Position numbers and translations under genes: made by a program
DNA from: JADJXV01 sp046328995
Lineage (GTDB): Bacteria; Bacteroidota; Ignavibacteria; Kapaibacteriales; UBA961
Direction of reading: 5' to 3'
Length of the DNA: 64,000 bases
NCBI GenBank assembly: GCA_046328995.1
Contig: JAXLVN010000008.1
Location: 41,803-105,802 of the forward strand
Shown here: one piece after another, positions 7,514 to 16,637 of the stretch
Layout: each line of letters begins with the position of its first letter
Numbering within the stretch: the stretch's first letter is position 1
The notes under the pieces: model-generated
What the model saw: only the letters and a program-made list of their open reading frames with translations
What the model was told of the DNA's origin: nothing
The model's database searches: none

Positions 7514-9238
7514 ATGAAATCAATCCGCCATAGATTCACTTTCGTTCTGCCGCTCGCTGCCTGCCTGCTCGCCTGCCTCCTTGGTTCGTGTGCGAATTCA
7601 CAGCCGCCGTCGGGTGGTCCGCCGGATAAGGAACCTCCTGAAATTACAGAAGTTACACCCGCTAGCGGTACACTAAATTTTCGTGGAGACTACGCCACTC
7701 TCCATTTCAGCGAATATGTCAACAAAAGCAAAGTCGCCGAGAATGTCTATCTGTCCCCGCCAAAACGCCTCGAATATTCGTGGAGCGGCCGCGAAGTCGA
7801 GATTACCTTCGCCGAGCCGCTCGACTCGAATACAACGTATGCCCTCACGCTCGGCACCGAATACGAAGACCTGTCAAATAACAAGCCAACCCAAGCATTT
7901 ACGCTTATTTTTTCCACCGGTAATCATCTCGATAGCGGCATTATCCGCGGCAGGCTCACCTCCGACGCGCCGTCGGGGGTGTTTATATTTTTATATCCGC
8001 TTGCCGGAATCAATCCTGATACGCTCAATCCTGCCACGACCAAACCTAAATACCGCACCCAAGTTGGCACAAGCGGTATATTTGAATTTCGCGCGCTTCC
8101 TGCCGGAAATTACCGCTTATTCGCCATTAAAGATGAGTACAAAGACCAGCTCTATAGCGTTGGAATTGATGGATTTGGCGCGCCGCTCTCGGATATTACG
8201 CTGCGTCAGGACAGTATTCCGACCGTCAATTTACGCATCGGCGCAGCTGCCGATATTTCCCGTCCTCAGCTCTATGATGTGCAGGCGATGAACCCCACAA
8301 CCATCGAGGCAACCTTCAGCGAAGATATTGATACAGCGTCCCTTACGCCGGGGAATTATATGGTCCGCGACTCAGCCGGACAGCTCGGCGTAAGCACCAA
8401 AGCCGTGTGGATGAATTCAAAAAACGGTAAATCGGTCTTTCTCTCCGTCGCTCCTGCGCTTGATACAGCCGTGAAGTGGAAGCTCTCCATCCGCCTCGGC
8501 GATACAACGGTTCGCGATCTTGCCGGTAATCCCATCTCGGATACCGTGGCAAGCAAGCTCTTCCGCGCCGAAGCTGACCGCGGCGATACAGCGGCGATCC
8601 CGACGCTCCGCCTGCCCTTTCCCGATAGTTCAAAATCGGTCGGTATTTCGACGGCATTTGATATACTTTTTGACCGCGCGGTGATTCACGATGATGTCGA
8701 TCGCCGGCTCGTGTTTACCAATGTGAGTACGAATAAAACCGTGCTCACGAATGATGAATGGCGCGGAGATAATCTCCTCCGCCTCACACCGCAGAAGCCG
8801 CTCGAAAGCGATAATTGGTACGAATTTAAGCTCTCAACCGGCGGCATTCGTGCCTTTGGCAGTCCGGCTGTGATGAAAGATTCCGTGCGGTATATGCGCT
8901 TCAAAACGGTCGATGTACGTACGTTCGGCGGAGTGAAAGGAATGCTTATCGACTCGGCGGCGACGGGCAACGGGCAGTATGTCGTCTCCCTCGTCGGGAA
9001 AGAGAAAAAAAATCGTATCAGCTTAACAGTAAAGAAGGTAGGAGCGTTTGAATTTACAGACGTTCCTCCCGGAATCTATACCCTCGAAGCATTCGTCGAT
9101 AGCGAAAAAAACGGGAAATATTACTATGGCTCCCCTTATCCGTTCAGACCGGCTGCGCGCTTTGGCGCAAGCCCGGTCGAGCTGACGGTACGTTCGCGCT
9201 GGACTGTCGAAGGCACCAAAGTGGAAATTCCGAAATAG
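7514..9238 (+). CDS. Ig-like (SbsA-type) domain lipoprotein
   Basis: 574 residues. The signal ends in the lipobox LLGSC (Cys26), followed by a PPSGGPPDKEPPEI linker. Residues of about 40-135 (PEITEVTPASGTLNFRGDYATLHFSEYVNKSKV...TYALTLGTEYEDLSNNKPTQAFTLIFSTG) form a bacterial Ig-like domain of the kind found in cell-surface proteins of Bacteroidota. Similar strands recur at about 250-345 (ATFSEDIDTASLTPGNYMVRD) and 375-470. Around residue 145 and at the C-terminus, carboxypeptidase-regulatory-like strands appear (FEFRALPAGNYRLFAIKDEY; FEFTDVPPGIYTLEAFVDSEKNGKY). It is probably a structural or sensory envelope lipoprotein; no enzyme motif is seen. Confidence 0.8.
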   Translation: MKSIRHRFTFVLPLAACLLACLLGSCANSQPPSGGPPDKEPPEITEVTPASGTLNFRGDYATLHFSEYVNKSKVAENVYLSPPKRLEYSWSGREVEITFAEPLDSNTTYALTLGTEYEDLSNNKPTQAFTLIFSTGNHLDSGIIRGRLTSDAPSGVFIFLYPLAGINPDTLNPATTKPKYRTQVGTSGIFEFRALPAGNYRLFAIKDEYKDQLYSVGIDGFGAPLSDITLRQDSIPTVNLRIGAAADISRPQLYDVQAMNPTTIEATFSEDIDTASLTPGNYMVRDSAGQLGVSTKAVWMNSKNGKSVFLSVAPALDTAVKWKLSIRLGDTTVRDLAGNPISDTVASKLFRAEADRGDTAAIPTLRLPFPDSSKSVGISTAFDILFDRAVIHDDVDRRLVFTNVSTNKTVLTNDEWRGDNLLRLTPQKPLESDNWYEFKLSTGGIRAFGSPAVMKDSVRYMRFKTVDVRTFGGVKGMLIDSAATGNGQYVVSLVGKEKKNRISLTVKKVGAFEFTDVPPGIYTLEAFVDSEKNGKYYYGSPYPFRPAARFGASPVELTVRSRWTVEGTKVEIPK

Positions 9239-9279
9239 CAGAGAAGTGGCATTACCTCTTTTCTCAGCGCATTTTTCCG

Positions 9280-9287
9280 TAAATTTG
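9280..9287 (+). promoter_or_regulatory. -7 element (TAAATTTG) upstream of rmlB
   Basis: TAAATTTG matches TAnnTTTG and lies 22 bp before the rmlB ATG, which implies a very short 5' leader. It starts the polysaccharide gene group. Confidence 0.5.
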
Positions 9288-9309
9288 GATAATTATTTAA
9301 GGATATTGC

Positions 9310-10335
9310 ATGGCAAAAACAATTCTCATAACCGGCGGAGCGGGATTTATCGGCAGTAATTTTATCCGGAACGTGCTCGCAGAGTCGGACGTTTCGCTCG
9401 TGAATCTCGACGCACTCACCTACGCCGGCAACCTTGAAAACCTTGCCGATGTCGAGCATAACCCGCGCTATCATTTCGTGCACGGGAGAATTGAAAATAC
9501 CGAACTCGTGCGCTATGTCTGCAAACAATATGGGGTTACGGGGATAATTAATTTTGCCGCAGAATCACATGTGGACCGTTCGATTGAAAATGCACAACCC
9601 TTTGTCGATACAAATATTTCCGGAACGCTTGCGCTGATGACCGTCGCGCGCGAACTCGGCCTCGAACGCTTCGTGCAGGTGTCGACCGATGAGGTGTACG
9701 GTTCGCTCGGGCCTCAAGGTGAATTCACCGAAGAGAGTCCGCTTGCACCAAATTCTCCCTATTCAGCGGCGAAGGCGGCGGCTGATTGTCTTGTGCGGTC
9801 ATTTGTGCATACATATAATTTTCCGGCGGTGATTACGCGGTGTTCGAATAACTACGGCGCGTATCAATTCCCCGAAAAGCTCATACCGCTGATGATTCTT
9901 AATGCATTGGAAAATAAAAACTTACCGGTCTATGGAGACGGGCTTAACGTGCGGGATTGGATCTCCGCCCGCGACCATGCAGCGGCGGTATGGCTGGCCT
10001 ATACGCACGGCAAAATCGGCGAAGTCTATAATGTCGGCGCCGACTCCGAACGGAAAAATATCGAGGTTGTGAAAGCGATTCTGGCGCTCACGGGCAAAGG
10101 CGAGGAGTTAATTACCTACGTGAAAGACCGTCTGGGGCATGATAGACGGTATGCAATTGACTCAACCAAAATCCGCACCGAACTCGGCTGGAAACCCACC
10201 GTGACATTCGAGCATGGGTTAGAGCAAACGGTAAAGTGGTATCACGATAATGCAGAGTGGTGCGCGCATGTACGCTCGGGAGAGTATATGCGGTATTATC
10301 AGAAGCAGTATGGGGGATTAGTGGTAAGTCTGTAA
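9310..10335 (+). CDS. rmlB: dTDP-glucose 4,6-dehydratase
   Basis: 341 residues of an extended short-chain dehydrogenase. The NAD-binding GGAGFIGSNF is at residues 9-18, the STDEVYG motif (Thr126, Asp127, Glu128) follows, and the catalytic Tyr151 and Lys155 lie in PYSAAKAA. NNYGAYQFPEKLIP and the nucleotide-sugar segment GDGLNVRDWI are characteristic of RmlB/RfbB. It converts dTDP-glucose to dTDP-4-keto-6-deoxyglucose for deoxysugar synthesis. rmlA, rmlC and rmlD are absent here. The last codons (VVSL and the TAA stop) lie inside a TAAGT-type tandem repeat, so the C-terminus appears to have been rewritten by repeat DNA. Confidence 0.95.
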   Translation: MAKTILITGGAGFIGSNFIRNVLAESDVSLVNLDALTYAGNLENLADVEHNPRYHFVHGRIENTELVRYVCKQYGVTGIINFAAESHVDRSIENAQPFVDTNISGTLALMTVARELGLERFVQVSTDEVYGSLGPQGEFTEESPLAPNSPYSAAKAAADCLVRSFVHTYNFPAVITRCSNNYGAYQFPEKLIPLMILNALENKNLPVYGDGLNVRDWISARDHAAAVWLAYTHGKIGEVYNVGADSERKNIEVVKAILALTGKGEELITYVKDRLGHDRRYAIDSTKIRTELGWKPTVTFEHGLEQTVKWYHDNAEWCAHVRSGEYMRYYQKQYGGLVVSL

Positions 10336-10386
10336 GTGGTAAGTAGTAAGTCGGTAAGTAGTAAGTCGGTAAGTAGTAAGTCGGTG
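10323..10386. repeat. TAAGT tandem repeat array at the 3' end of rmlB
   Basis: Units of the form GTAAGTCG / GTAAGTA repeat about eight times with small length changes. The array overlaps the last codons and stop of rmlB. The same repeat family occurs at 31470-31503 and, much longer, at 40091-40291. Confidence 0.85.
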
Positions 10387-10467
10387 GTCTCGGGCTACAA
10401 AAGAGGCGTTGATTCATGACCGATTTGATGAGCTTGTCCGTTTGTCACAAGCACGTAATAAATTAGG

Positions 10468-10625
10468 GTAATTAATTTTAAAAGCGTAGTATTTAGACAC
10501 TCCAACGGAACTAAGTGTGAAGGACGAGAAGTATATCCCTCGAAGATGAGCAATTTTAAAAGGTATCGTATTAGACACTTCGACAAGCTCTGTGTGACAG
10601 AGAAGAAGTTCATTACCCCCAAGAA
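10468..10625. repeat. Two degenerate tandem copies of an ~80-bp sequence
   Basis: ATTTTAAAAG...GTATTTAGACACTCC (from about 10473) is repeated as ATTTTAAAAGGTATCGTATTAGACACTTCG (from about 10554, written here as its key words), with matching downstream segments AAGTGTGAAGGACGAGAAG and CTGTGTGACAGAGAAGAAG. The second copy contains CTTCGACAAGCTC...GTGTGACA, a word common in palindromic intergenic repeats of this phylum. With the array at 10323-10386 it fills the 386-bp gap before the next gene; no gene is evident here. Confidence 0.5.
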
Positions 10626-10721
10626 AAAGCATGAAACACAGCATCGCTACGGTATAGATACCGCAGTAAATTAATCAAACAATCAAACAAACTATTCATT
10701 TCATACAATCAACGAACTCGT

Positions 10722-12074
10722 ATGACTCCAACATCTTCGACCAATCCAATGGTCAGTCAATTACTAGCTTCCATTGAAAGCCATTCGTTCACCGTCGGCG
10801 TTGTGGGCTTGGGCTATGTCGGTCTGCCTCTTGCCGTGGAATTTGCCATGAAAGGCGTCAAAACACTCGGAATTGACATCGACAACCGCAAAATCTCCTC
10901 GCTCGTGCGCGGTGAAAATTATATTCAGGATATATCTAACGACAATGTACGCATGGTGATAGAGAACGGCACGCTCGGCGCAACGACCGATTTCTCCCGC
11001 TGCGGTGAGTGCGATGCAATTTTTATTTGCGTGCCGACGCCATTTACCCCGAACAAAGATCCCGACATTTCCCACATCGTTCACTCTACCGAAGAAGTCG
11101 CCAAATCGCTCCGCGCCGGACAGATTATTATTCTTAAAAGCACGACCTTTCCGGGCACGACGACCAAGTATGTGCAGCCGATTTTGGAGCGCGGCGGCAT
11201 GAAGGCCGGACGTGATTATTACCTCGCCTTCTCGCCCGAACGCATCGATCCCGGCAATAAACATTGGCACACCGGCAACACACCGATTGTCGTCGGCGGT
11301 GTGACGGCTGATTGCACGACGCTCGCCTGCGCAGTCAATCAAGTGATTATCGAAAAAATCATCCCCGCAAGCTCGCCTGACGTCGCCGAAATGGAAAAAC
11401 TCCTCGAAAATATCTTCCGCAGTGTCAATATCGCCCTCGTCAATGAACTCGCCCAATTATGTGACCGTATCGGCGTAAATATCTGGGAAGTAGTCGATGC
11501 AGCAGCGACTAAGCCATTCGGATTTATGCCGTTTTACCCCGGACCGGGTATCGGTGGACACTGTATTTTAATTGACCCCTATTATTTATCATGGATGGGC
11601 CGTGAATTCGACTTTGAGACGAATTTCATCACTCTCGCCGCTGAAGTGAACGAATCGATGCCCTTCTATGTGCGCTCTATGATCGTCCGCGAAATCGCCC
11701 GTCAGCCGATTACGATGGATAATGCGAAAGTGCTCCTCCTCGGCATGGCATTCAAACGCGATGTCGATGATTTACGCCACTCGCCTGCTCTCAAAGTGGC
11801 TGAATTGCTCTTCCAAGACGGCATCAAAAATGTGTCGTATTATGATGGCTATATTCCCTCGACTAATATCCTGGGCACCGTCGTTAATTCCGAAGCAGCG
11901 CTTACACCGGAATTACTCCAACAGCATGATATCATTGTGATTACAACCGACCACACAGACTTCGACTACGACATGATCGTTCGCAACAGCCGCGTCGTCA
12001 TCGACACCCGCAATGCCTGCAAAAATGTCGGCGGCGATAAGTCGCATGTCGTGCTTTTAGGCGACGGAAAGTAA
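10722..12074 (+). CDS. UDP-sugar 6-dehydrogenase (WbpA/WecC-type nucleotide sugar dehydrogenase)
   Basis: 450 residues of the UDP-glucose/GDP-mannose dehydrogenase family. The N-terminal Rossmann motif VGVVGLGYVGLPLAVEF is at residues 25-41. FSPERIDPGNK lies near 170-180, EMEKLLENIFRSVNIALVNE near 223-242, and the catalytic Cys281 is in GPGIGGHCILIDPYYL. The C-terminal domain contains VLLLGMAFKRDVDDLRHSPALK. These features are closest to UDP-N-acetylglucosamine/mannosamine dehydrogenases that make UDP-HexNAc uronates for capsule or O-antigen. The nearby wecB (UDP-GlcNAc 2-epimerase) suggests UDP-ManNAcA production; the exact substrate is not decided by sequence alone. Confidence 0.9.
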   Translation: MTPTSSTNPMVSQLLASIESHSFTVGVVGLGYVGLPLAVEFAMKGVKTLGIDIDNRKISSLVRGENYIQDISNDNVRMVIENGTLGATTDFSRCGECDAIFICVPTPFTPNKDPDISHIVHSTEEVAKSLRAGQIIILKSTTFPGTTTKYVQPILERGGMKAGRDYYLAFSPERIDPGNKHWHTGNTPIVVGGVTADCTTLACAVNQVIIEKIIPASSPDVAEMEKLLENIFRSVNIALVNELAQLCDRIGVNIWEVVDAAATKPFGFMPFYPGPGIGGHCILIDPYYLSWMGREFDFETNFITLAAEVNESMPFYVRSMIVREIARQPITMDNAKVLLLGMAFKRDVDDLRHSPALKVAELLFQDGIKNVSYYDGYIPSTNILGTVVNSEAALTPELLQQHDIIVITTDHTDFDYDMIVRNSRVVIDTRNACKNVGGDKSHVVLLGDGK

Positions 12075-12277
12075 GAGATTGGTAGCGCCCGGACACACAC
12101 GTACACCCCGGATACGGACAATGAAGACTAAGGAATAAAAATTCGGCACGGAAGTATTTTCATGAGGTAATTCAGCCGGTGGTTCGACCTTGACAAAGGC
12201 ACGAATCAGCTTCATTGGCAGTATAATTATCGAGTATATTTTTCCACTCTGTTTGATAATTCTTGAAGGTGTAGTAT

Positions 12278-13714
12278 ATGCGTATCTTCTTCATCACATG
12301 GGTGTTGTGTGCGAGTTTTGTCTGCACGGACGCCATAGCTCAGGTTTCTAATCCTGTACGATTGAACAATCGTAAAACCACAGAACTCGAGTGTGTGCAG
12401 ACACCCAAGGGAGTATTTGTGGCTGCATTAATGAGTACGAGTCTGACAGGAGGACCCGTCGATGCGACGACCACAATCTACAGAAGTACCGACAATGGCG
12501 CATCATGGGACTCTACGTATCATATCAGTATCGACAGTATCTTTGACCGAACGCCCGACCCTGTGCTGGCTGTCGATAGCACAGGTGTGGTGTATCTGAC
12601 CGTCATGAAGGTCGCGAATGCCGTATCGGATCTGGCGCATTTATGGGTGTATCGTTCGTTTGATGATGGTAAAACCTGGAAACTCATTGCGAAGCCGTAC
12701 ACGAATAATGGCTTGGCCGATTATCCCAATTTGATCGCTCGCGGTAATGGGGAAGTGCTGATGAGTTATACGAATTATCATGCGAATTTTACTCCCATCG
12801 TGGAGTTTATACGCTCAACAGACTCCGGTAAAACCTGGTCTAAGCCCGTTGAAATTAAAATGAACGGTAACCCGGGAATGGCTGTAGGATCGGATCTCAA
12901 TTGGTTGAAAAATGACCAGTGTATGGTAGCCTACGGTGATTATAATAGTCCGGTATTACAGGTATCGACAACAAAAGACTCCGGTAAGACATGGTCACCG
13001 GTGAGGGAGGTGACCAAGATTAGCAACTTCTCTGTCAACAAAGTCGTTGCATCGGATAAGTTTGATTATTTTGGTGTTGTCTCACATCAGCCGCATGCTC
13101 CGGGAACTCCGGTCTATTATTCGTATTCTGTCGATGGCACTTCATGGAATGTACAGACATTGGAGGCAAGCGGCGCTTATGGAGAGGGACTCATTGATGC
13201 AGGGGGCACTATCCATGTAATCTATAGTCAGTATATTGGTAACAGCTTTAAACTGATGTACCGGTATTCGACGGATAAAGGTGTTCATTTTTCAAGTCCC
13301 CTCAGCTTATCGTCCGGATCCAAAAAAACGGATATTTCATTTGGCGAATATCAATCGCTCATCTATGACAAGGACAGGTTCTTACGGGTTACGTTTGTCG
13401 ATGGCGGTGATAATTTTACCACCAAGCAGATAATCTTTCGCCCAATGCTGAGCGGCGTGGATGATCGGGATACTGATAGTCCTATTCCTCAGGTATATCC
13501 CAATCCGGTATCGACGATGCTCCATATACGGTCGCCCTTTGGAGGGAATACCTGTCAGTATGAGCTCTACGATCTCAAGGGAACATTGGCGCTCTCCGGC
13601 AATATAGAGAGTGCGACACAGCAAATAGACTGTTCGCAGCTCGCCGGAGGAATCTATATCGTACATGTCAAGCATCTCCAACAAATATTCATTTCTACAA
13701 TTATCAAGCAATAA
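12278..13714 (+). CDS. Secreted BNR/Asp-box repeat protein with T9SS sorting domain
   Basis: 478 residues with a cleavable signal (ITWVLCASFVCTDAIAQ). The body holds repeated Asp-box motifs typical of sialidase-type beta-propellers: STDNGASWD (about residue 70), SFDDGKTWK (130), STDSGKTWS (185), TKDSGKTWS (235) and a weaker SVDGTSWN. The C-terminal ~75 residues (VYPNPVSTMLHI...YELYDLKGTLALSG...LAGGIYIVHVKHLQQIF) are a type A T9SS sorting domain, so export across the outer membrane is expected. No sialidase FRIP or catalytic set was recognised, so it may bind rather than cleave. It sits between polysaccharide genes, but its role there is unknown. Confidence 0.85.
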   Translation: MRIFFITWVLCASFVCTDAIAQVSNPVRLNNRKTTELECVQTPKGVFVAALMSTSLTGGPVDATTTIYRSTDNGASWDSTYHISIDSIFDRTPDPVLAVDSTGVVYLTVMKVANAVSDLAHLWVYRSFDDGKTWKLIAKPYTNNGLADYPNLIARGNGEVLMSYTNYHANFTPIVEFIRSTDSGKTWSKPVEIKMNGNPGMAVGSDLNWLKNDQCMVAYGDYNSPVLQVSTTKDSGKTWSPVREVTKISNFSVNKVVASDKFDYFGVVSHQPHAPGTPVYYSYSVDGTSWNVQTLEASGAYGEGLIDAGGTIHVIYSQYIGNSFKLMYRYSTDKGVHFSSPLSLSSGSKKTDISFGEYQSLIYDKDRFLRVTFVDGGDNFTTKQIIFRPMLSGVDDRDTDSPIPQVYPNPVSTMLHIRSPFGGNTCQYELYDLKGTLALSGNIESATQQIDCSQLAGGIYIVHVKHLQQIFISTIIKQ

Positions 13715-13803
13715 AAAAGACTGTTTGGGACATTTGCCATTACTCTTCCTGGAGAGGAATACCCAAGTGTCAGCTTCTTACAAAGTGTTCACATAGGAAT
13801 CTA

Positions 13804-14910
13804 ATGAAAAAAATACTATCCGTCGTCGGCGCCCGCCCTAATTTTATGAAAGTCGCTCCCATTCACCGTGCTTTTTCGGCATATCCTGAGGTTGAGCATG
13901 TAATTCTCCACACAGGTCAGCATTATGATTCTGCGATGAGCGATGCGTTTTTTCAGGATCTTGATATGCCGCAACCGTCTTATTTTATGGGTGTTGGCTC
14001 AGGAAGTCATGCCGAGCAGACCGCAAAGGTGATGGTCGAATTCGAGAAAGCAATGCATGAGCTGAAGCCCGACTTTGTGATCGTCGTCGGTGATGTTAAT
14101 TCCACGATTGCCTGCACGCTGACGGCCGTTAAAATGGGGATTCCGACTGCGCATGTCGAGGCGGGACTCCGTAGCGGTGACCGCGCTATGCCGGAGGAAA
14201 TTAACCGTATTGCGACTGATTCTATTTGTGATTATTGGTTCGTTACCGAGCAGAGTGGCTTGGACAATCTCAAGCATGACGGGCACCCGGATGACCGGGT
14301 ATTCTTTGTGGGTAACACCATGATCGACTCACTCCACTACGCGCTCCCGAATGCCGAGAAGTCTGATATTTTAGAACGTGTTGGTCTCACTTCTAAGCAA
14401 TATGTACTCGTGACGATGCACCGCCCGAGCAATGTCGATGAACCCAAGCAATTGGGCGAATTGCTCGAAATTCTTGCCGAACTCTCCCACGACCGCACGG
14501 TGGTATTTCCTGTACACCCACGCACACGTAAAAATATTGTTTCTCATGGGTTAAGTGAAATTATTGAGAATAATCCCAATCTGATTTTAATTGACCCTCA
14601 GGGGTATATCGCGTTCCTTGCGCTTATGAAAAACAGTGATTTTGTGCTCACCGATTCGGGTGGAATTCAGGAAGAAACGACTGCGCTTGGCGTGCCGTGC
14701 CTGACGATTCGCACCACGACCGAGCGTCCGATTACCTGTGAAATCGGCACCAATACGCTTGTTGAGCCCACGACCGAAGGTATCCGTGCCGCGCTCCGTT
14801 CAACGCTCAATGCACCTGCCAAGGCGGGGCAAATTCCACCGCTTTGGGACGGAAAAGCTGCTGAACGTATAGCGCATATTATTGTCACACAATGTTTAGG
14901 GGTGGTATGA
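13804..14910 (+). CDS. wecB: UDP-N-acetylglucosamine 2-epimerase (non-hydrolysing)
   Basis: 368 residues, the standard length. The N-terminal VVGARPNFMKVAPIHRAF and HTGQHYDSAMSDAFFQDL match the family. VVGDVNSTIACTLTAVKMGIPTAHVEAGLRSGDRAMPEEINRIATD holds the conserved Asp and Glu residues, VTMHRPSNVD the conserved His, and LTDSGGIQEETTALGVPCLTIRTTTERP the UDP site. It interconverts UDP-GlcNAc and UDP-ManNAc. Together with the dehydrogenase at 10722 it would supply UDP-ManNAcA for surface polysaccharide. The stop codon overlaps the next gene as ATGA, indicating coupling. Confidence 0.95.
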   Translation: MKKILSVVGARPNFMKVAPIHRAFSAYPEVEHVILHTGQHYDSAMSDAFFQDLDMPQPSYFMGVGSGSHAEQTAKVMVEFEKAMHELKPDFVIVVGDVNSTIACTLTAVKMGIPTAHVEAGLRSGDRAMPEEINRIATDSICDYWFVTEQSGLDNLKHDGHPDDRVFFVGNTMIDSLHYALPNAEKSDILERVGLTSKQYVLVTMHRPSNVDEPKQLGELLEILAELSHDRTVVFPVHPRTRKNIVSHGLSEIIENNPNLILIDPQGYIAFLALMKNSDFVLTDSGGIQEETTALGVPCLTIRTTTERPITCEIGTNTLVEPTTEGIRAALRSTLNAPAKAGQIPPLWDGKAAERIAHIIVTQCLGVV

Positions 14911-16637
14911 GAATATTCTTCAATGCCCTGATAATTATAATAATTGCAGGAAGTACGGTTGGGTATGCCGTCGCGCAGCAAACTGGCGCATCGCCGACTA
15001 CCGGCGCGGCAGATATTGAAAAAATGATGCAGTCGGCGGTCACGGCAGGCAATGCCGACTTGCTTAAAAGCGATGGTATGGCCGTAGATAATGTCATCAA
15101 CCCCAAAGAGTATCACATCGGTCCGGGAGATATCCTTGCTCTGCAGCTGCTCTCGGGTACGGCTATCGAACAGCTTCTGGCTGTCACGCCGGAGAATTCT
15201 GTGCTTCTGCCGCGACTTGGCGAAGTATCGCTTACCGGCAAAACGCTTGCACAAGCCAAGGATACGATACTACAGATTATTCAAAAGCGGAATCCTAATG
15301 CTACGGCATCGGTCACGCTGCGCAAGCCGCGGATATGCTATGTGACCATTAAAGGTAATGTGGCAATGCCGGGCACGTATTCTCTGCCGGCTACGATGAA
15401 AGTATCGACAGCAATAAAGCTCGCAAGTCAAAAAACAGCATCGGCTTCTGCCTCTCCGGCAGCCCAATCCGCACCGAAAAATCCTTCCTCCGAATCCGAC
15501 CGTCTGCTCTCCAAATCGACCGGAATGTCCTCCTTCGTAGCGCGGAATATCGTCGTGCGTCATAATGACGGCACCTCGGAAACAGCCGATATTGAGAAAG
15601 CAATTGCGACCGGTACGACTGCTCTTGATCCGCTCCTTCGTGAGAGTGATGAGATTTTCGTGCCGTATGAGTCCGGTGCTTCACCGACGATTACGATATC
15701 GGGAGCGGTGCAGTCACCGCGGGTATTGGCGTATAAAAAAGGAGACAAGGCATCGTTTTTGCTTAAATCCGGCTACGGCCTCACCGACAATGCTCGTCCG
15801 AATGGCGTGTATCTGATACAAAATGGTGTCAAAAGACCACTGAAAACGAATGAGAAATTACAACTTACCGAGCCCGATTTTGAGCTGCAGCCCGGAAGCG
15901 TTATTATTGCCGAACAAGATGCGCCGCTCACAGGACTCAAACAAGGCGTCGTCGAAGTGACCGGTAATGTCAAGTCGCCCGGAGCGTATAGTATCGAGCA
16001 GAATTCGACCCGATTACGGGAGGTAATTGAGCAGGCGGGAGGATTTACCGAAGAAGCGTATCTTCCGCTGGCCTATATTCTGCGCCGCGAGCGTCCGGTA
16101 GCACCGGGTGAAGAGAATACAATCGCCCAACGTGGGCTGCAATATACAGACTTAGTACCCGAGGATACTGCCCGGTTCATCAATCATACCAAAGATCGCC
16201 GACCGCTTGTCTCATGTGATATCGCGGCCGCCTTCACGCGCTCCTCCAATGCCGATAATGTGCAGCTGCAGGATGGGGATGTCATCGTCGTACCGAGTAA
16301 TCCGCAACGGGTCTTTGTCTATGGTCAGGTGAATAAGCCGGGATATTTGGCTTTTACACCCGGAAAAACAATGGAATGGTACATCGAGCAGGCAGGAGGC
16401 TTCGCCGCCGGAGCCGAAAAATCACTGGCCCGTATTATCAAGGGACGCACCAAAGTCTGGAGTCTGGGTGGTGAAAATGTATTTGTCGAGTCCGGTGACG
16501 AAATCTATGCACCACCGCCGACCATCAAGCCGATTGGCTATGAAATTCAAAATTATACCCTTCTCGTGACGGCAATCGGCGCACTCGTCGGTGTGGCCGG
16601 TTTTATTTATAACGTGTATCTCAACAGTAAAAAATGA
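14907..16637 (+). CDS. Polysaccharide export protein, Wza/SLBB type
   Basis: 576 residues from ATG 14907, which overlaps the wecB stop (ATGA); an ATG at 14892 is possible but lies inside wecB. A signal peptide (ALIIIIIAGSTVGYAVAQ) is followed by the export domain (YHIGPGDILALQLLSG...VLLPRLGEVSLTGKTLAQAKDTI, about residues 70-150). Several SLBB-like domains follow (VTIKGNVAMPGTYSLPATM; ITISGAVQSPRVLAYKKGD; VEVTGNVKSPGAYSIEQNS; VFVYGQVNKPGYLAFTPG). A C-terminal TM helix (LLVTAIGALVGVAGFIYNVYL) is present. Such proteins form the outer-membrane/periplasmic channel for capsule or exopolysaccharide. The tyrosine-kinase partner (Wzc) is not in the window. Confidence 0.88.
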   Translation: MRIFFNALIIIIIAGSTVGYAVAQQTGASPTTGAADIEKMMQSAVTAGNADLLKSDGMAVDNVINPKEYHIGPGDILALQLLSGTAIEQLLAVTPENSVLLPRLGEVSLTGKTLAQAKDTILQIIQKRNPNATASVTLRKPRICYVTIKGNVAMPGTYSLPATMKVSTAIKLASQKTASASASPAAQSAPKNPSSESDRLLSKSTGMSSFVARNIVVRHNDGTSETADIEKAIATGTTALDPLLRESDEIFVPYESGASPTITISGAVQSPRVLAYKKGDKASFLLKSGYGLTDNARPNGVYLIQNGVKRPLKTNEKLQLTEPDFELQPGSVIIAEQDAPLTGLKQGVVEVTGNVKSPGAYSIEQNSTRLREVIEQAGGFTEEAYLPLAYILRRERPVAPGEENTIAQRGLQYTDLVPEDTARFINHTKDRRPLVSCDIAAAFTRSSNADNVQLQDGDVIVVPSNPQRVFVYGQVNKPGYLAFTPGKTMEWYIEQAGGFAAGAEKSLARIIKGRTKVWSLGGENVFVESGDEIYAPPPTIKPIGYEIQNYTLLVTAIGALVGVAGFIYNVYLNSKK